A stretch of 57,644 nt of DNA from Candidatus Dormiibacterota bacterium (GCA_003153125.1 PLWW01000011.1:20414-78057), one strand, 5' to 3'. Positions 24,491 through 33,927 are shown, counted from the stretch's first letter. The notes: generated from the letters alone by a model not told the origin. A program made the numbers and translations.

Positions 24491-27400
24491 GCGCGACCCC
24501 GCTGGCGCGCGTCCGCCGCCATCAGCGCCTCTCCCTGGTGGACGTAGCGGGTGGCGCCAACCGACCTGTAGAAGGAGAGAGCCCGCTCCAACTCGGAGTC
24601 GGCCTCCGCTCGCCGGTCCTGCTCGATGAGCGCCTCGGCGAGCCAGAGCCGGTCGCGGGCTTCCTCGGTGCGGGCTCCCATGGCGGCGCAGATGTCAGCG
24701 GCGCGACCCACGTCCCCCGCCGCGAACGCCTCTGCGGCGCGTACCCAGGGGACATCGGCCTGAAGAGGCAGGACGTCGATGAGCTCGCGCCCGCGGCCGA
24801 GCGCTGTCAGCGTCCAGGCGAGCAGTTGAAGGGAATCGGCCACCACGGCGGCCTCCACACTCCCGTCGCGCAGCAGCGCGAGGAGCTCGTCAGCGAGGTC
24901 GGCCGCGCGACGGCTGCTGCCGCTCTCACGGAGGACGTCCGCGGCCGCCGCCAGCGTGTAGTAGAGGATCTGCGGATCCTTGGCGACACGGGCGAGGGCC
25001 AGGGCCCGTTCGGTGTCGTCGATCGCTCCGGCGACATCGCCGCGAGCCAGGCGCAGGTTGGCCCGCAACAGGTAGCAGTCCGAGGCGAGGTAGTGAGGCG
25101 AGCCCGCTTCGACCTCGGCGATGAACTCCTCGATGAGCTCATCGGCCTCCTGCCAGTGCCCGCGCAGGTATTCGTCGCGCGCCGTCGTGCCTCGCAGCCA
25201 GCGCTCGTGCAGGTTCTGGCCGAAGCGGGATGCCACGGCCTGGGCATCCGACCGCACCGCCGTCGCCCGCTCCAGGTCCCCGCGCATCCAGAGGACCGAG
25301 GCCAGGTTCGCCCCAGCTCGAGCGATCTCGGCGGGCGCGTTGGCCCGCCCGGCGTCGGCCATCGCCTGCTCGAGGTCCTCGATACCGGTGGCGTCACCGC
25401 TGTGACACTTGGCGGCGCCGATGTTGTTCAGAGCGGCAGCGCGCACCTCGTCGAGCCCGAACAGCTCCGCCATCGCCAGCGCCTCGCGGCCGACGCGGAT
25501 CGCTTCCGCACTCTCCCCGGCGAGCATCAGGTAGCGCGAGGCGGCGCAGGTGACCGAAGCCCTGACGCGGCTGGGTGCACCCGCGTCAACGAGCTCCCGG
25601 GCACGGCCGAGGTGGTGTAGCGCCATGTCCGAGTCGCCGCGCAGCCAGCTGAGCTCGGTCAGAACCACCTCGGCCGTGGCGGCCGTCTCGCGGTCGCCGC
25701 CGGCGAGGAGGTCGGCGCTCGCCTCGGTCAACAGGTGCGGGTCAACGTCACCCGCGAGGTACCGGGAGCGTCCCATCTTCAACAGCAGGCGCGCTCGCTC
25801 CAAAGATCCCGGCGCGGACAGGTCCAGCGCAGACCCAAAGAATCCGCTCGCCGCGGCATAGGCGTTGAGGGAGTCGGCGCGGTCGCCGGCGTTGCTCAGC
25901 GCCTCGAGCGCTCGCTCGGCGAACGGAGCCTCCACGGCCTGCGCCGCCGCCCGGCGAAGTTCGAGCGCACTCAGGTAGTGGTGGGCAAGCATCTCGGCGT
26001 GGTCCTCGGTGCGGCCCAGCGAAGCGATCCATTCCGCCGCCAGCCGATGCTTGTCAGCCCGTTCCCCGCGCGGGATCTGGCCATAGGTGACGTCCCGAAC
26101 CAACACGTGCAGGAAGACGTACTCGGCCTCGCCGGCCACCGACGAGCGGCGCACTCGCTGCACGAAATCCTTGCGCTCGAGCGAGTGGAGACGAAGCTCC
26201 ACGACGTGGCGGTCGTCGCCGCCGGAGACCGCCCCGAGCCAGAACACCTTGCCCATCACGGCCGCGTCCTGGAGCAGCTGCTTCTCCTCGAGTGAGAGCG
26301 CGTCAAGGCGTGCCGCGATGATTCCCTGGACAGTCTCAGGAAGGGGTAGTTCCGCGGCGTCGCCGCGCTCGGCGAGCATGCGCACGTACTGCTCGGCGTA
26401 CAGGGGGTTGCCGCCGGCCCGCGTCAGGAGGGACTGCTGGGTCTCGGCCGCCATCACGGGGCGGTCCATGAGGCTCGCGATCAGCTGCGCCGTCTCGTCG
26501 TCGGCGAGGGGCGCGAGCCACAGCGTGGTGGCGTGCCGTGTGCCCCCGGCCCAGCCGGGGCGGCGGTCGAAAAGTTCGGGCCGGGCATTGCACACGATCA
26601 GCATGGGCACGCCGCTGGCCCATTCGATGAGGTGCTCCACGAAGTCGATGAGGTTGTCGTCCGCCCAGTGCAGGTCCTCGAAGACGAGCACCAGGGGACG
26701 CCTCTCGGCCAGCGCCTCGAAGAAACGGCGCCAGGCGGTGAACGCCTCGTCGCGACCATGGCCTCGGTTCCGGCCGACGCTGCCGAGGCCGGCCAGCGGG
26801 TGCAGGTGACCCTGGATCCATTGCGCCTCCGCGGTTTCGAGGGACAGGTCGTCGACCGCCGTCTGCAGCTTCCGCTGCGCCTGCTCGAGCGAATCGGTCT
26901 CGAGGATGCCGGCCTGCGCCTTGACCATCTCCCCGAGGGCCCAGAAGGTGACCCCTTCGCCGTAGGGCAGCGAGCGGCCCTGGCGCCATGACACGGCCCC
27001 CGTGGGATCCGCGTCGATGGCCGCGAAGAGCTCGGCGACCAGGCGGCTCTTGCCGATGCCCGGCACGCCCACGATGGTGACCAGTTGCGGGGAACGCTCC
27101 CGCCGCACCCGCGCCAGCGCGTCACTGAGCACGCCGAGCTGGTGACTGCGGCCCACCAGAGGCGCTCGGCTGCCCGGCGCGAGGTCGACACCGAACCGCG
27201 AGAGGGCCTCCACCGCCTCCCACGCCGGCACCGGCTCCGACCTGCCCTTGGCCGCCACGGGGGGAGCCGTCCTGTACGTGACCACGTGTGAGGTGGCCCG
27301 GTGGGTGACCTCGCCGACGAGGATGCCGTTGACGGGCGCCGCTGACTGAAGACGGGCGGTGGTGTTGACGACGTCCCCTGACGCCATTCCCTCGCCATGG

Positions 27401-27837
27401 CTTGGACGGGCGCCCAGGGCGACGAGCACCTCGCCGGTGTTCACCGCGATGCGCAGTTGCAGCCCGGCGTCCTCGGCCACGACCCAATCCCGGATGGCCA
27501 GCGCCGCGCGCACCGCCCGTTCGGGGTCGTCCTCGTGGGCCACGGGCGCCCCGAACAGGGCCATCACGGCGTCACCGATGAATTTCTCCACCGTGCCGCC
27601 GAATCTCTCGAGCTCGGATCGCAGCCGCGCGTAGTACGGGGAGAGCAGGGCCCGCACGTCCTCGGGGTCGAGGCGCTCCGAGCGCGACGTGAAGCCCACC
27701 AAGTCCGCAAAGAGCACCGTCACAACCTTCCGCTCCTCGCGAGACGCGGCCGTCTGCGCGTGCATGGGCGAGGCGCATTCGGAGCAGAACTTCGCGGCGG
27801 GCTGGTTCTCGTGTCCGCAGGCAGGACAGAGACTCAT
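24487..27837 (-). CDS. Class III adenylate cyclase / AAA ATPase / TPR signalling protein
   Basis: An 1116-residue multidomain cytoplasmic protein. A zinc ribbon (C4, C7, C18, C21) leads into a class III cyclase domain (about 36-200) with metal-binding D45 in LFADLVGFT and D89 in FIGDAVMALFG and the N158/R162 pair in GDVVNTTARL. An AAA/STAND-type ATPase follows with Walker A GVPGIGKS (257-264) and Walker B VLVFEDLHWAD. The C-terminal half is helical TPR-like repeats. The catalytic residues seen suggest a functional cyclase, but the effector is unknown. ATG 27837 is used because the zinc ribbon starts there. It is divergent from an oxidase gene with a 55-base gap and overlaps the downstream aldolase start. 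Confidence 0.92.
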   Translation of the reverse strand: MSLCPACGHENQPAAKFCSECASPMHAQTAASREERKVVTVLFADLVGFTSRSERLDPEDVRALLSPYYARLRSELERFGGTVEKFIGDAVMALFGAPVAHEDDPERAVRAALAIRDWVVAEDAGLQLRIAVNTGEVLVALGARPSHGEGMASGDVVNTTARLQSAAPVNGILVGEVTHRATSHVVTYRTAPPVAAKGRSEPVPAWEAVEALSRFGVDLAPGSRAPLVGRSHQLGVLSDALARVRRERSPQLVTIVGVPGIGKSRLVAELFAAIDADPTGAVSWRQGRSLPYGEGVTFWALGEMVKAQAGILETDSLEQAQRKLQTAVDDLSLETAEAQWIQGHLHPLAGLGSVGRNRGHGRDEAFTAWRRFFEALAERRPLVLVFEDLHWADDNLIDFVEHLIEWASGVPMLIVCNARPELFDRRPGWAGGTRHATTLWLAPLADDETAQLIASLMDRPVMAAETQQSLLTRAGGNPLYAEQYVRMLAERGDAAELPLPETVQGIIAARLDALSLEEKQLLQDAAVMGKVFWLGAVSGGDDRHVVELRLHSLERKDFVQRVRRSSVAGEAEYVFLHVLVRDVTYGQIPRGERADKHRLAAEWIASLGRTEDHAEMLAHHYLSALELRRAAAQAVEAPFAERALEALSNAGDRADSLNAYAAASGFFGSALDLSAPGSLERARLLLKMGRSRYLAGDVDPHLLTEASADLLAGGDRETAATAEVVLTELSWLRGDSDMALHHLGRARELVDAGAPSRVRASVTCAASRYLMLAGESAEAIRVGREALAMAELFGLDEVRAAALNNIGAAKCHSGDATGIEDLEQAMADAGRANAPAEIARAGANLASVLWMRGDLERATAVRSDAQAVASRFGQNLHERWLRGTTARDEYLRGHWQEADELIEEFIAEVEAGSPHYLASDCYLLRANLRLARGDVAGAIDDTERALALARVAKDPQILYYTLAAAADVLRESGSSRRAADLADELLALLRDGSVEAAVVADSLQLLAWTLTALGRGRELIDVLPLQADVPWVRAAEAFAAGDVGRAADICAAMGARTEEARDRLWLAEALIEQDRRAEADSELERALSFYRSVGATRYVHQGEALMAADARQRGRA

Positions 27838-27892
27838 CGCGGCAAATGTACGCTGCTGGCGCGCCGCCCGGGGCGTGGAGGACACTGGCGCG

Positions 27893-29296
27893 GTGACCGC
27901 GCCGCCGCACCATCCCGCTCTGCGCGACGCGGCGCCGGCCGTGTTCTGGCTGGACGACCCCGCCGGGCCACCACCCCTGCCCCACCTGGCGGGAAACACG
28001 ACGTGCGACCTGGCCGTGGTTGGCGCCGGATTCACCGGGCTCTGGTGTGCCTACCTCGCCAAGCAGCGCCAGCCGTCGCTTGACGTGGTCGTGGTGGAGG
28101 CGCGGCACACGGCCGCGGCCGCCTCCGGCCGCAACGGTGGTTTCTGTGACGCGAGCCTCACCCACGGCTTCGCGAACGGCCTCAGCCGCTTTCCTGCTGA
28201 ACTGACCACTCTCGACCGCCTCGGCCTCGAGAACCTCGACGCCATCGAGGCCACGGTGCGCAAGCAGCGAATCAGCTGCGACATGGAGCGGACAGGGATG
28301 CTCGACGTCGCCGTCGAGCCCTGGCAGGCCGAGGAGGTCGCCGAGGCGGCGGCGGTGATGCGGGCGCACGGCTACGACGTGGACGCGCTCGACGCCGGCG
28401 CGGTTCGTGCCCAGGTGCGGTCGCCCACCTATGCGGGCGGACTGTGGATTCACGGGCGGACGGCCCTCCTGAACCCGGCCCGGCTGGCGTGGGGGCTGCG
28501 CCGCCTCTGCCTTGAAGCCGGCGTCCGCATTCACGAGGGAACAGCGGTCACTGGCGTCCAGGACTCGGGCGAGCGCGTGACGCTTCGCACCGCACACGGC
28601 GAGCTGGTGGCGTGGCGGGTGGCACTCGCCACCAACGCGGATCGGCCCCTGCTGGTGCGACTGCGGCCCTTCGTCCTGCCCGTCTACGACTATGTGCTGG
28701 TCACCGAGCCGCTCACCGCGGCGCAACTCGAGTCGGTCGGTTGGGCGAGCCGGCAGGGGGTCGGCGACAGCGGCAACCAGTTCCATTACTACCGCCTCAC
28801 CGCCGACTCGCGGATCCTCTGGGGGGGATACGACGCCATCTACCACTACGGCAACCGCGTCGAGAGCCGGCTGGAGCAGCGCCCCCAGACCTTCGACAGG
28901 CTCGCCGGCCACTTCTTCACCACGTTCCCGCAGTTGGAGGGGGTGCGCTTCACGCACCGCTGGGGCGGCGCGATCGACACCTGCAGCCGGTTCTGTGCCT
29001 TCTGGGGGACCAGCCACGGAGGGCGGGTCGCCTATGTCCTGGGCCACACCGGGCTCGGCGTTGGCGCCTCGCGGTTCGGCGCCCTGGTGATGCTTGACCT
29101 GCTCGCCGGCAGGAGGACGGAGCGGACAGCGCTGCGCATGGTGCGCACCCGGCCGCTGCCGTTCCCTCCGGAGCCGCTCCGCTCCGGCGTCGTGCAGCTG
29201 ACACGGTGGTCCCTGGATCGCGCGGACAGCCGCGCCGGCCGGCGCAACCTCTGGCTGCGCGCCCTCGATCGCGCCGGTCTCGGCTTCGACTCCTGA
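27893..29296 (+). CDS. FAD-dependent oxidoreductase (DAO / glycine oxidase-like family)
   Basis: A 467-residue flavoprotein. The FAD motif is VVGAGFTGLWCAYLA (about residue 41), the acidic ribose contact is in VVVVEAR, and ASGRNGGF follows, as in gamma-glutamylputrescine oxidase and related amine oxidases. The C-terminal GHTGLGVGASRFGALVMLDLLAG closes the FAD site. The substrate is probably an amine or amino acid, not identifiable further. GTG 27893 is preceded by GGAGG 11 bases upstream. It is divergent from the cyclase-ATPase gene and convergent with the DUF5996 gene. Confidence 0.88.
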   Translation: MTAPPHHPALRDAAPAVFWLDDPAGPPPLPHLAGNTTCDLAVVGAGFTGLWCAYLAKQRQPSLDVVVVEARHTAAAASGRNGGFCDASLTHGFANGLSRFPAELTTLDRLGLENLDAIEATVRKQRISCDMERTGMLDVAVEPWQAEEVAEAAAVMRAHGYDVDALDAGAVRAQVRSPTYAGGLWIHGRTALLNPARLAWGLRRLCLEAGVRIHEGTAVTGVQDSGERVTLRTAHGELVAWRVALATNADRPLLVRLRPFVLPVYDYVLVTEPLTAAQLESVGWASRQGVGDSGNQFHYYRLTADSRILWGGYDAIYHYGNRVESRLEQRPQTFDRLAGHFFTTFPQLEGVRFTHRWGGAIDTCSRFCAFWGTSHGGRVAYVLGHTGLGVGASRFGALVMLDLLAGRRTERTALRMVRTRPLPFPPEPLRSGVVQLTRWSLDRADSRAGRRNLWLRALDRAGLGFDS

Positions 29297-29342
29297 CCGA
29301 TGGCTGCAGGGGCGGAGCGCCACCGCGCGTCCTGCCCACCCG

Positions 29343-30269
29343 TCAGTCGTCTGACCTCGCCGCGCCGCCATGGCCGGGCATCGGGAAATGGGTGAGGTCG
29401 CTGTCCCAGTCCATGAGCGATGACGCCGCCGCGTAGGTGCTGCGGAGGAACTCGATGATGGCCCGGTGTGGATCGGCGGCGGCTCGAGCCACGTCGTAGG
29501 GCAGGATGAACTCCCCGGCGGGAGGGATCCACGCCGCTCCGGCCGGTGCGATCGTCACCTGCTCGATGCCCTCCGGCGGAGGGGAGGCATACGCGTAGAA
29601 GGCGGGGTAGGGAACGCGCTCGTCACCGGGCCACCATCCCGCGCAGATCTCCTCGGCGCCGCCACTGAAGCGCGCAATGACGCTCGCTCCAGGCGACGAC
29701 GGCGCCCGGGCTCCGGAGAAACGGGTCAGGGCGAGGTCGAAGCTGCCCCAGAAGAACTGTACCGGGGTGGTCCGTCCGCGGAAGCCGGCTCGATGCTCCC
29801 TGAAGACGACGTCGACCATCGAGAGAACGCGGAAGAACGCGGCCGCATGCTCCTGGTCATAGACGTGGTGGGTGCGGTCCTCAGCGAACGGGATGGGATC
29901 GTCGACCTCGGTCGGGACGGCGGAGATGGCCACGTCGACGCCCAGTCGCCTCAGTGCGCTCATCACGTCGGCGTAGAAGTCGGCCACGGCGCCGGTGAGG
30001 GAACGGCGCTCGATGAGACCGTCGCTGCTGCGCAGAACCAGGACGTGGTCGATGAGGTCGAACTCCGCGTCGATGGTGCGCAGGTCCACCGGAATCGGCG
30101 AGGTGGTCAGGCCGCGCGCGGTCAGGTAGAGGGGAACGTTGGCCCACTCCGGCTCGAACGGACTCAGCGCCAGGCGCAGTTTCCCGATCACCTGGGTGTA
30201 CATGTGAAGGGTGTCGCGCGTGTCCCGCCAGGGCACGTAGGGGAGCGCCGGCCACTCGTCCAATACCAC
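29343..30269 (-). CDS. DUF5996 family protein
   Basis: A 308-residue soluble protein of the DUF5996 family. Characteristic segments are WPALPYVPWRDTRDTLHMYTQVIGK, the ANVPLYLTARGLTTSPIP strand pair, VQFFWGSFDLALTRFSGR-like text, and the C-terminal AAGEFILPYDVAR and FLRSTYAAAS. The biochemical role of the family is unknown. It stands alone between convergent and divergent neighbours. Start ATG 30269 gives the family N terminus. Confidence 0.85.
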   Translation of the reverse strand: MVLDEWPALPYVPWRDTRDTLHMYTQVIGKLRLALSPFEPEWANVPLYLTARGLTTSPIPVDLRTIDAEFDLIDHVLVLRSSDGLIERRSLTGAVADFYADVMSALRRLGVDVAISAVPTEVDDPIPFAEDRTHHVYDQEHAAAFFRVLSMVDVVFREHRAGFRGRTTPVQFFWGSFDLALTRFSGARAPSSPGASVIARFSGGAEEICAGWWPGDERVPYPAFYAYASPPPEGIEQVTIAPAGAAWIPPAGEFILPYDVARAAADPHRAIIEFLRSTYAAASSLMDWDSDLTHFPMPGHGGAARSDD

Positions 30270-30375
30270 ACGGGGACTGTACGCCGCCCTGATCCTGGGT
30301 CAATCGGGCGGGCGACCGGGGAGCGCGCCGTGGGGGGACGATACGCGGGACCGAAGCAATACGCTGTGCAGGGTT

Positions 30376-31383
30376 GTGAGCTACCAGGATGATCCCGCGT
30401 GGAGCGCACCGGCCCCGCCGCCCGCGCCGTGGTCGCACCCGGCGCCCGGGTGGGCCCCGATGCCGGCCGGCGGTCTCCCGCCCGGCCCCGGTGAACCGGC
30501 GCCGCTCGCGCCGGGAACGGCGCCACCGAGGGGCCGCAACCGCGTTGCCGTGGTTGCGGCGGTGATCGTCACGCTGATCGTGGGAGCCGCCATCGGCTAC
30601 CCGGTCGGGCTGCTCACCCGTGCCGGCCCGGCGAGCCAGTCGAACGCCACCTCGCCCACCTCAAACGCGCTGGGCTCGTCGGCAATCCCCGCCCGGGTCC
30701 TGTACCGGCAGGCGCTCGCGGCCACTCGGGCGGCGGTCGGGTTTCATTACGTGTCGGTCCCGAGAGGTGATCCGGTCAACCAGAGGACCGTGGGGGACGC
30801 GGGCGCAAGTGCTGGCGACCAGCTCATCACGCTCACCTCGAGCTACGGGAGCGAGCGGTTCACCCTGGTGCTGGCGAGCGGGGTAGTGTATTTCCAGGGC
30901 AACATTCCAGCTCTCGAGGACCAGCTCGGCGTCGCCGCGGTCAACGCCGCTGGTCTCGCCGCCAAGTGGGTTGCGGTGTCCAGCGCCGACGGGCCGTACA
31001 GCGTCATCGAGCCGGGAATCACCGTCGCCGACCAGGCTACCTGCATCGTGCTCGTTCCCACGTCCGCCGCGAGGATCACGACCGGCGATGGGAGGGCGGC
31101 GAACAGGATCGTCGGAACCGTTCCGGCGCAGCTACCGTGCACTGTCACAGCCACAGGTCACCTTGACGTCGCGACAGGCTCGCACCTGCCCATCTCCTAT
31201 GTGTGGACGACGGGAGGCGCCAGCGCGGTGACCTACGCCACCACCTTCAGCGGGTGGGGCGCGGCCCCCGTCGCGACCGCTCCCGCAGGGGCCGTCGCGT
31301 GGTCCACCCTCGGGGCGACCCAACCGCCGGGCGGTTACGGGCGGGGCGGCGGCGCCACTCCCTCCCCCACCCTGCCCGCGTAA
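30376..31383 (+). CDS. Membrane-anchored extracytoplasmic protein with proline-rich N terminus
   Basis: A 335-residue protein not matching a family I know. Residues 1-52 are Pro/Ala-rich and cytoplasmic, a single helix spans about 56-78 (VAVVAAVIVTLIVGAAIGYPVG), then a Ser/Thr/Asn linker and an outer domain follow. The outer part (about 100-310) looks beta-rich and resembles secreted LppX/LprG-like folds only in general pattern (LYRQALAATRAAVGFHYVSV, then repeated strand-turn segments). The C terminus is Gly/Pro-rich. GTG 30376 is used. It stands upstream of the DUF1326-DUF2182 pair on the same strand but 129 bases away. Confidence 0.65.
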   Translation: MSYQDDPAWSAPAPPPAPWSHPAPGWAPMPAGGLPPGPGEPAPLAPGTAPPRGRNRVAVVAAVIVTLIVGAAIGYPVGLLTRAGPASQSNATSPTSNALGSSAIPARVLYRQALAATRAAVGFHYVSVPRGDPVNQRTVGDAGASAGDQLITLTSSYGSERFTLVLASGVVYFQGNIPALEDQLGVAAVNAAGLAAKWVAVSSADGPYSVIEPGITVADQATCIVLVPTSAARITTGDGRAANRIVGTVPAQLPCTVTATGHLDVATGSHLPISYVWTTGGASAVTYATTFSGWGAAPVATAPAGAVAWSTLGATQPPGGYGRGGGATPSPTLPA

Positions 31384-31512
31384 CCCTGGCCCGTGCACAG
31401 ACGCAGCAGGGGGTCCACGACGTCGGCTGAGAGCCAACCCTGCCGCCATTGACGAGCCCGTGGGCCAAGCGGGAGAATCGCCGCGGCAGTTCACGCGTAC
31501 GGAGGGTTCGAG

Positions 31513-32115
31513 GTGTCTTGGAAGCTAGCCGGGTCCTACTTTGAGGCCTGCAACTGCAACGTCATCTGCCCCTGCACTGCGTCACTGGCGCTCGGCGCCA
31601 CCAATGATCGCTGCAACGTCACCCTGGTCTTCCACATCGAGAACGGCGACGTCGAGGGGACGGACGTGAGTGGACTGACCGTGGCCGCAATCGCGGACAC
31701 CCCGAAGGTGATGTCCGACGGCAACTGGCGACTCGGCGTGTTCATCGATGGGGCAGCCTCTGACGAGCAGGCTGAAAAGCTTGGGGGCGTCTTCTCGGGC
31801 GCCCTCGGCGGCCCGATGGCCGGACTGGGCCCGCTGGTGTCGGAGAACCTGGGTGTGCAGCGCGCGCCGATCGAGATCCACAACGACGGTCTGCGCCACT
31901 CGGTGCGCATCGGCGGCGCCGTCGACTTCGAGGTCGAGGACGTGGTGCCCTTCGGGGTGGAGACGGGTCAGCCGGCAAGACTCACCGGCATCTTTCACCC
32001 TGCCGCGACGGAGCTGAACGTGGCGCGGGCCACGCGGTCCGCGATCAACGCGTTCGGCATCGCGTATGACGCCAAGTCCGCGTTCTCGACGTCGAATTTC
32101 TCGTGGTCGGCGTAG
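31513..32115 (+). CDS. DUF1326 domain protein
   Basis: A 200-residue protein of the DUF1326 family. The N terminus carries the cysteine cluster EACNCNVICPC that defines the family, and the rest is beta-rich (SGLTVAAIADTPKVMSDGNW, VDFEVEDVVPFG). The cysteines may bind metal; this is not proven. The GTG start has a GGAGGG site 8 bases upstream. The gene overlaps the following DUF2182 gene by 13 bases. DUF1326 and DUF2182 genes are often found side by side, so the proteins probably act together. Confidence 0.88.
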   Translation: MSWKLAGSYFEACNCNVICPCTASLALGATNDRCNVTLVFHIENGDVEGTDVSGLTVAAIADTPKVMSDGNWRLGVFIDGAASDEQAEKLGGVFSGALGGPMAGLGPLVSENLGVQRAPIEIHNDGLRHSVRIGGAVDFEVEDVVPFGVETGQPARLTGIFHPAATELNVARATRSAINAFGIAYDAKSAFSTSNFSWSA

Positions 32116-32957
32116 ACGCCGCGTCGGCGGCCCTCGTCACCGACAACTCCTCGTCCGGTGGGGTGACCTCCAATGTCCTGACGGCGGCCCGCGCGCGCCT
32201 GGGGCTGGTCGCTCTTCTCCTGCTGCTGGCCGCGGTGGCGTGGTGGGCGACGGCGAATCAGATGGCCGGGATGGACGCCGGCCCCGGCACCGACCTGGGT
32301 GCTCTCGGCTGGTTCGCCGGGGCTTGGGTGGTGATGATGGCCGCGATGATGTTCCCGTCGGTCGCCCCGACCGTGGCGCTGTACGCTCGGATGACCCGCC
32401 GGCGCGGCATCCTTCGGCCGGTTCTGTTCACGGCTTCGTACCTGTTGGTGTGGTCGGCGGTCGGCGTGGTCGCGTACGGTGTGTTCGAGTTGGGCAGGGC
32501 GTGGTTCGGCTCCCACCTCGCGTGGGACGGCGGCGGCCGTTGGTTTGCCGCCGGTGTGCTCGCGGTGGCGGCGGCGTACGAGCTCACCCCGCTGAAGGAC
32601 GTCTGCCTGGCCAAGTGTCGCAGCCCTCTCGGGTTCCTCCTGGGCTGCTGGACCGACGGCCGGGCGGGGGCTCTGGAGATGGGCGCCAGGCACGCCGCGT
32701 GGTGCGTGGGCTGTTGCTGGGCATTGATGGCCGCGCTCTTCGCGCTGGGCGTGATGAGCCTGGTGTGGATGGCCGTCGTCGCGGCACTGATCACGGCCGA
32801 GAAGACGCTCCCATGGCGGCGCACCGTGGTCTGGGGCACGACCGTGGCTCTGCTGACAATCGCGGTGTTGGTTGTGGTCGCGCCGCACTCGGTGCCGGGC
32901 CTTGTCGTGCCGGGGAGTGCCAACGGCCCGGTCGGCCCCATGCAGGTGATGCGCTGA
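32103..32957 (+). CDS. DUF2182 integral membrane protein
   Basis: A 284-residue membrane protein with about six to seven helices. The hallmark WVVMMAAMMFPSVAP is present, together with CLAKCRSPLGFLLGCW and GARHAAWCVGCCWALM, Met- and Cys-rich segments suggestive of metal handling. The GTG start lies inside the DUF1326 gene end, so translation is coupled. Transport or insertion of metal is a reasonable guess but not established. The convergent TetR gene ends 3 bases beyond its stop. Confidence 0.87.
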   Translation: MVGVDAASAALVTDNSSSGGVTSNVLTAARARLGLVALLLLLAAVAWWATANQMAGMDAGPGTDLGALGWFAGAWVVMMAAMMFPSVAPTVALYARMTRRRGILRPVLFTASYLLVWSAVGVVAYGVFELGRAWFGSHLAWDGGGRWFAAGVLAVAAAYELTPLKDVCLAKCRSPLGFLLGCWTDGRAGALEMGARHAAWCVGCCWALMAALFALGVMSLVWMAVVAALITAEKTLPWRRTVVWGTTVALLTIAVLVVVAPHSVPGLVVPGSANGPVGPMQVMR

Positions 32958-32960
32958 GCC

Positions 32961-33584
32961 TCAGGCGGCGTAGCCGCGCATGAAGGCCTCGACGATCCGT
33001 TCCGCGAAGTCGAGGTCCAGGACCCCGCCGAACATCAGCCGGAAGTACACCGGGCCGACGAGCAACTCGGTCGCGACATCGACGTCGGCGTCCGGCCGGA
33101 GGTCGCCTCGTGCGATCCCTCGTTCGACCACGCGGGCGATCTCAGCTCGACGCGCTTGGACGACGGACGCCCGGAACGGGTCACCGAGGGACGGGTCGGT
33201 GGCGATCTGAGAGAGCAGCGCTCGAATGACCGGTCCGAAGTCCGTCTCCGTGACCGCGTTCATGGGATTCACGACGGCGGCGAGCAGTTCTTCGCGTGTG
33301 TTGTCCGAGTTCGGGACAGCGATGTGCGGAGACGCCAGCTGGGTCAACAGCTCCTGCGCCAGCTCCTCCTTCGACGCCCAGCGCCGGTAGATCGTCGCCT
33401 TGCCCACGCCCGCGCGTGCGGCCACGTGCTCGAGGCGCAGTGCGGCGAACCCCTCTGCCATCAGCAACTCACGCGCGGCGCTGAGGATGGCCTGGTGGGC
33501 GTGCTCACTCCGCGGCCGCCCGCCGCGGCTGCGCGCCGGGTCCAGCGGGCGGGTGGGGCTGCGGGTCGCGCTGCCGAAAGTCAT
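32961..33584 (-). CDS. TetR-family transcriptional regulator
   Basis: A 207-residue TetR regulator. The helix-turn-helix is in AILSAARELLMAEGFAALRLEHVAARAGVGKATIYRRW (broken over residues about 31-68), and the C-terminal ligand domain has the FRASVVQARRAEIARVVERGIARGD pattern of the TetR_C families. ATG 33584 is close to a palindrome with two -10-like hexamers, so it probably represses its own transcription and perhaps the divergent small gene. It is convergent with the DUF1326-DUF2182 pair. Confidence 0.9.
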   Translation of the reverse strand: MTFGSATRSPTRPLDPARSRGGRPRSEHAHQAILSAARELLMAEGFAALRLEHVAARAGVGKATIYRRWASKEELAQELLTQLASPHIAVPNSDNTREELLAAVVNPMNAVTETDFGPVIRALLSQIATDPSLGDPFRASVVQARRAEIARVVERGIARGDLRPDADVDVATELLVGPVYFRLMFGGVLDLDFAERIVEAFMRGYAA

Positions 33585-33592
33585 CGCACTGC

Positions 33593-33615
33593 TATAATAC
33601 GGAACGGTTCGTATT
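33593..33615. promoter_or_regulatory. Operator-like palindrome with overlapping -10 elements between TetR and a small gene
   Basis: AATACGGAACGGTTCGTATT (33596-33615) is an imperfect palindrome in which 8 of 10 base pairs match. A perfect TATAAT (33593-33598) reads toward the small gene at 33643, and TAGAAT reads toward TetR (33618-33613). A repressor bound here would cover both start sites. No convincing -35 boxes were found, so the promoter part is less certain than the operator part. Confidence 0.5.
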
Positions 33616-33642
33616 CTATGGTACTTCGGAGATCACACCCCA

Positions 33643-33864
33643 ATGACAATGGACAATAGCCAAGCCGTCGCTCTCATCGAACGCGCCGAGCGCGAGACCC
33701 CCTTCTGCGACTGCGGCGAGCCCACCATCCCCGTGGCGCGCAGCCGTCAGGTCTGGCTCGAGTGCGCGTCGCGACAGACGCTCCCCGACAGCATGCTGCG
33801 GCGTTTCCTGGCCGCCCTCGCCACCGCAAGCCACACACGCAGACTCATCCTCGACCCCGCGTAG
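33643..33864 (+). CDS. Small cysteine-containing protein of unknown function
   Basis: A 73-residue protein with a CDC motif near residue 22 (FCDCGEPTIP) and a third Cys in VWLECASRQ, possibly a small metal site. The rest is a helix with SMLRRFLAALA. No family is recognised. It is divergent from the TetR gene across an operator-like palindrome and has base composition like its neighbours. It could be an orphan regulator or zinc-binding peptide; the evidence is reading-frame quality, position and the shared promoter region. Confidence 0.5.
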   Translation: MTMDNSQAVALIERAERETPFCDCGEPTIPVARSRQVWLECASRQTLPDSMLRRFLAALATASHTRRLILDPA

Positions 33865-33927
33865 GTTCTCGGCCAGGGCCTGCGGCGGGTCTTGTGTGTG
33901 CAGTGAGGAAAGTGCAACGCTGAGCAC

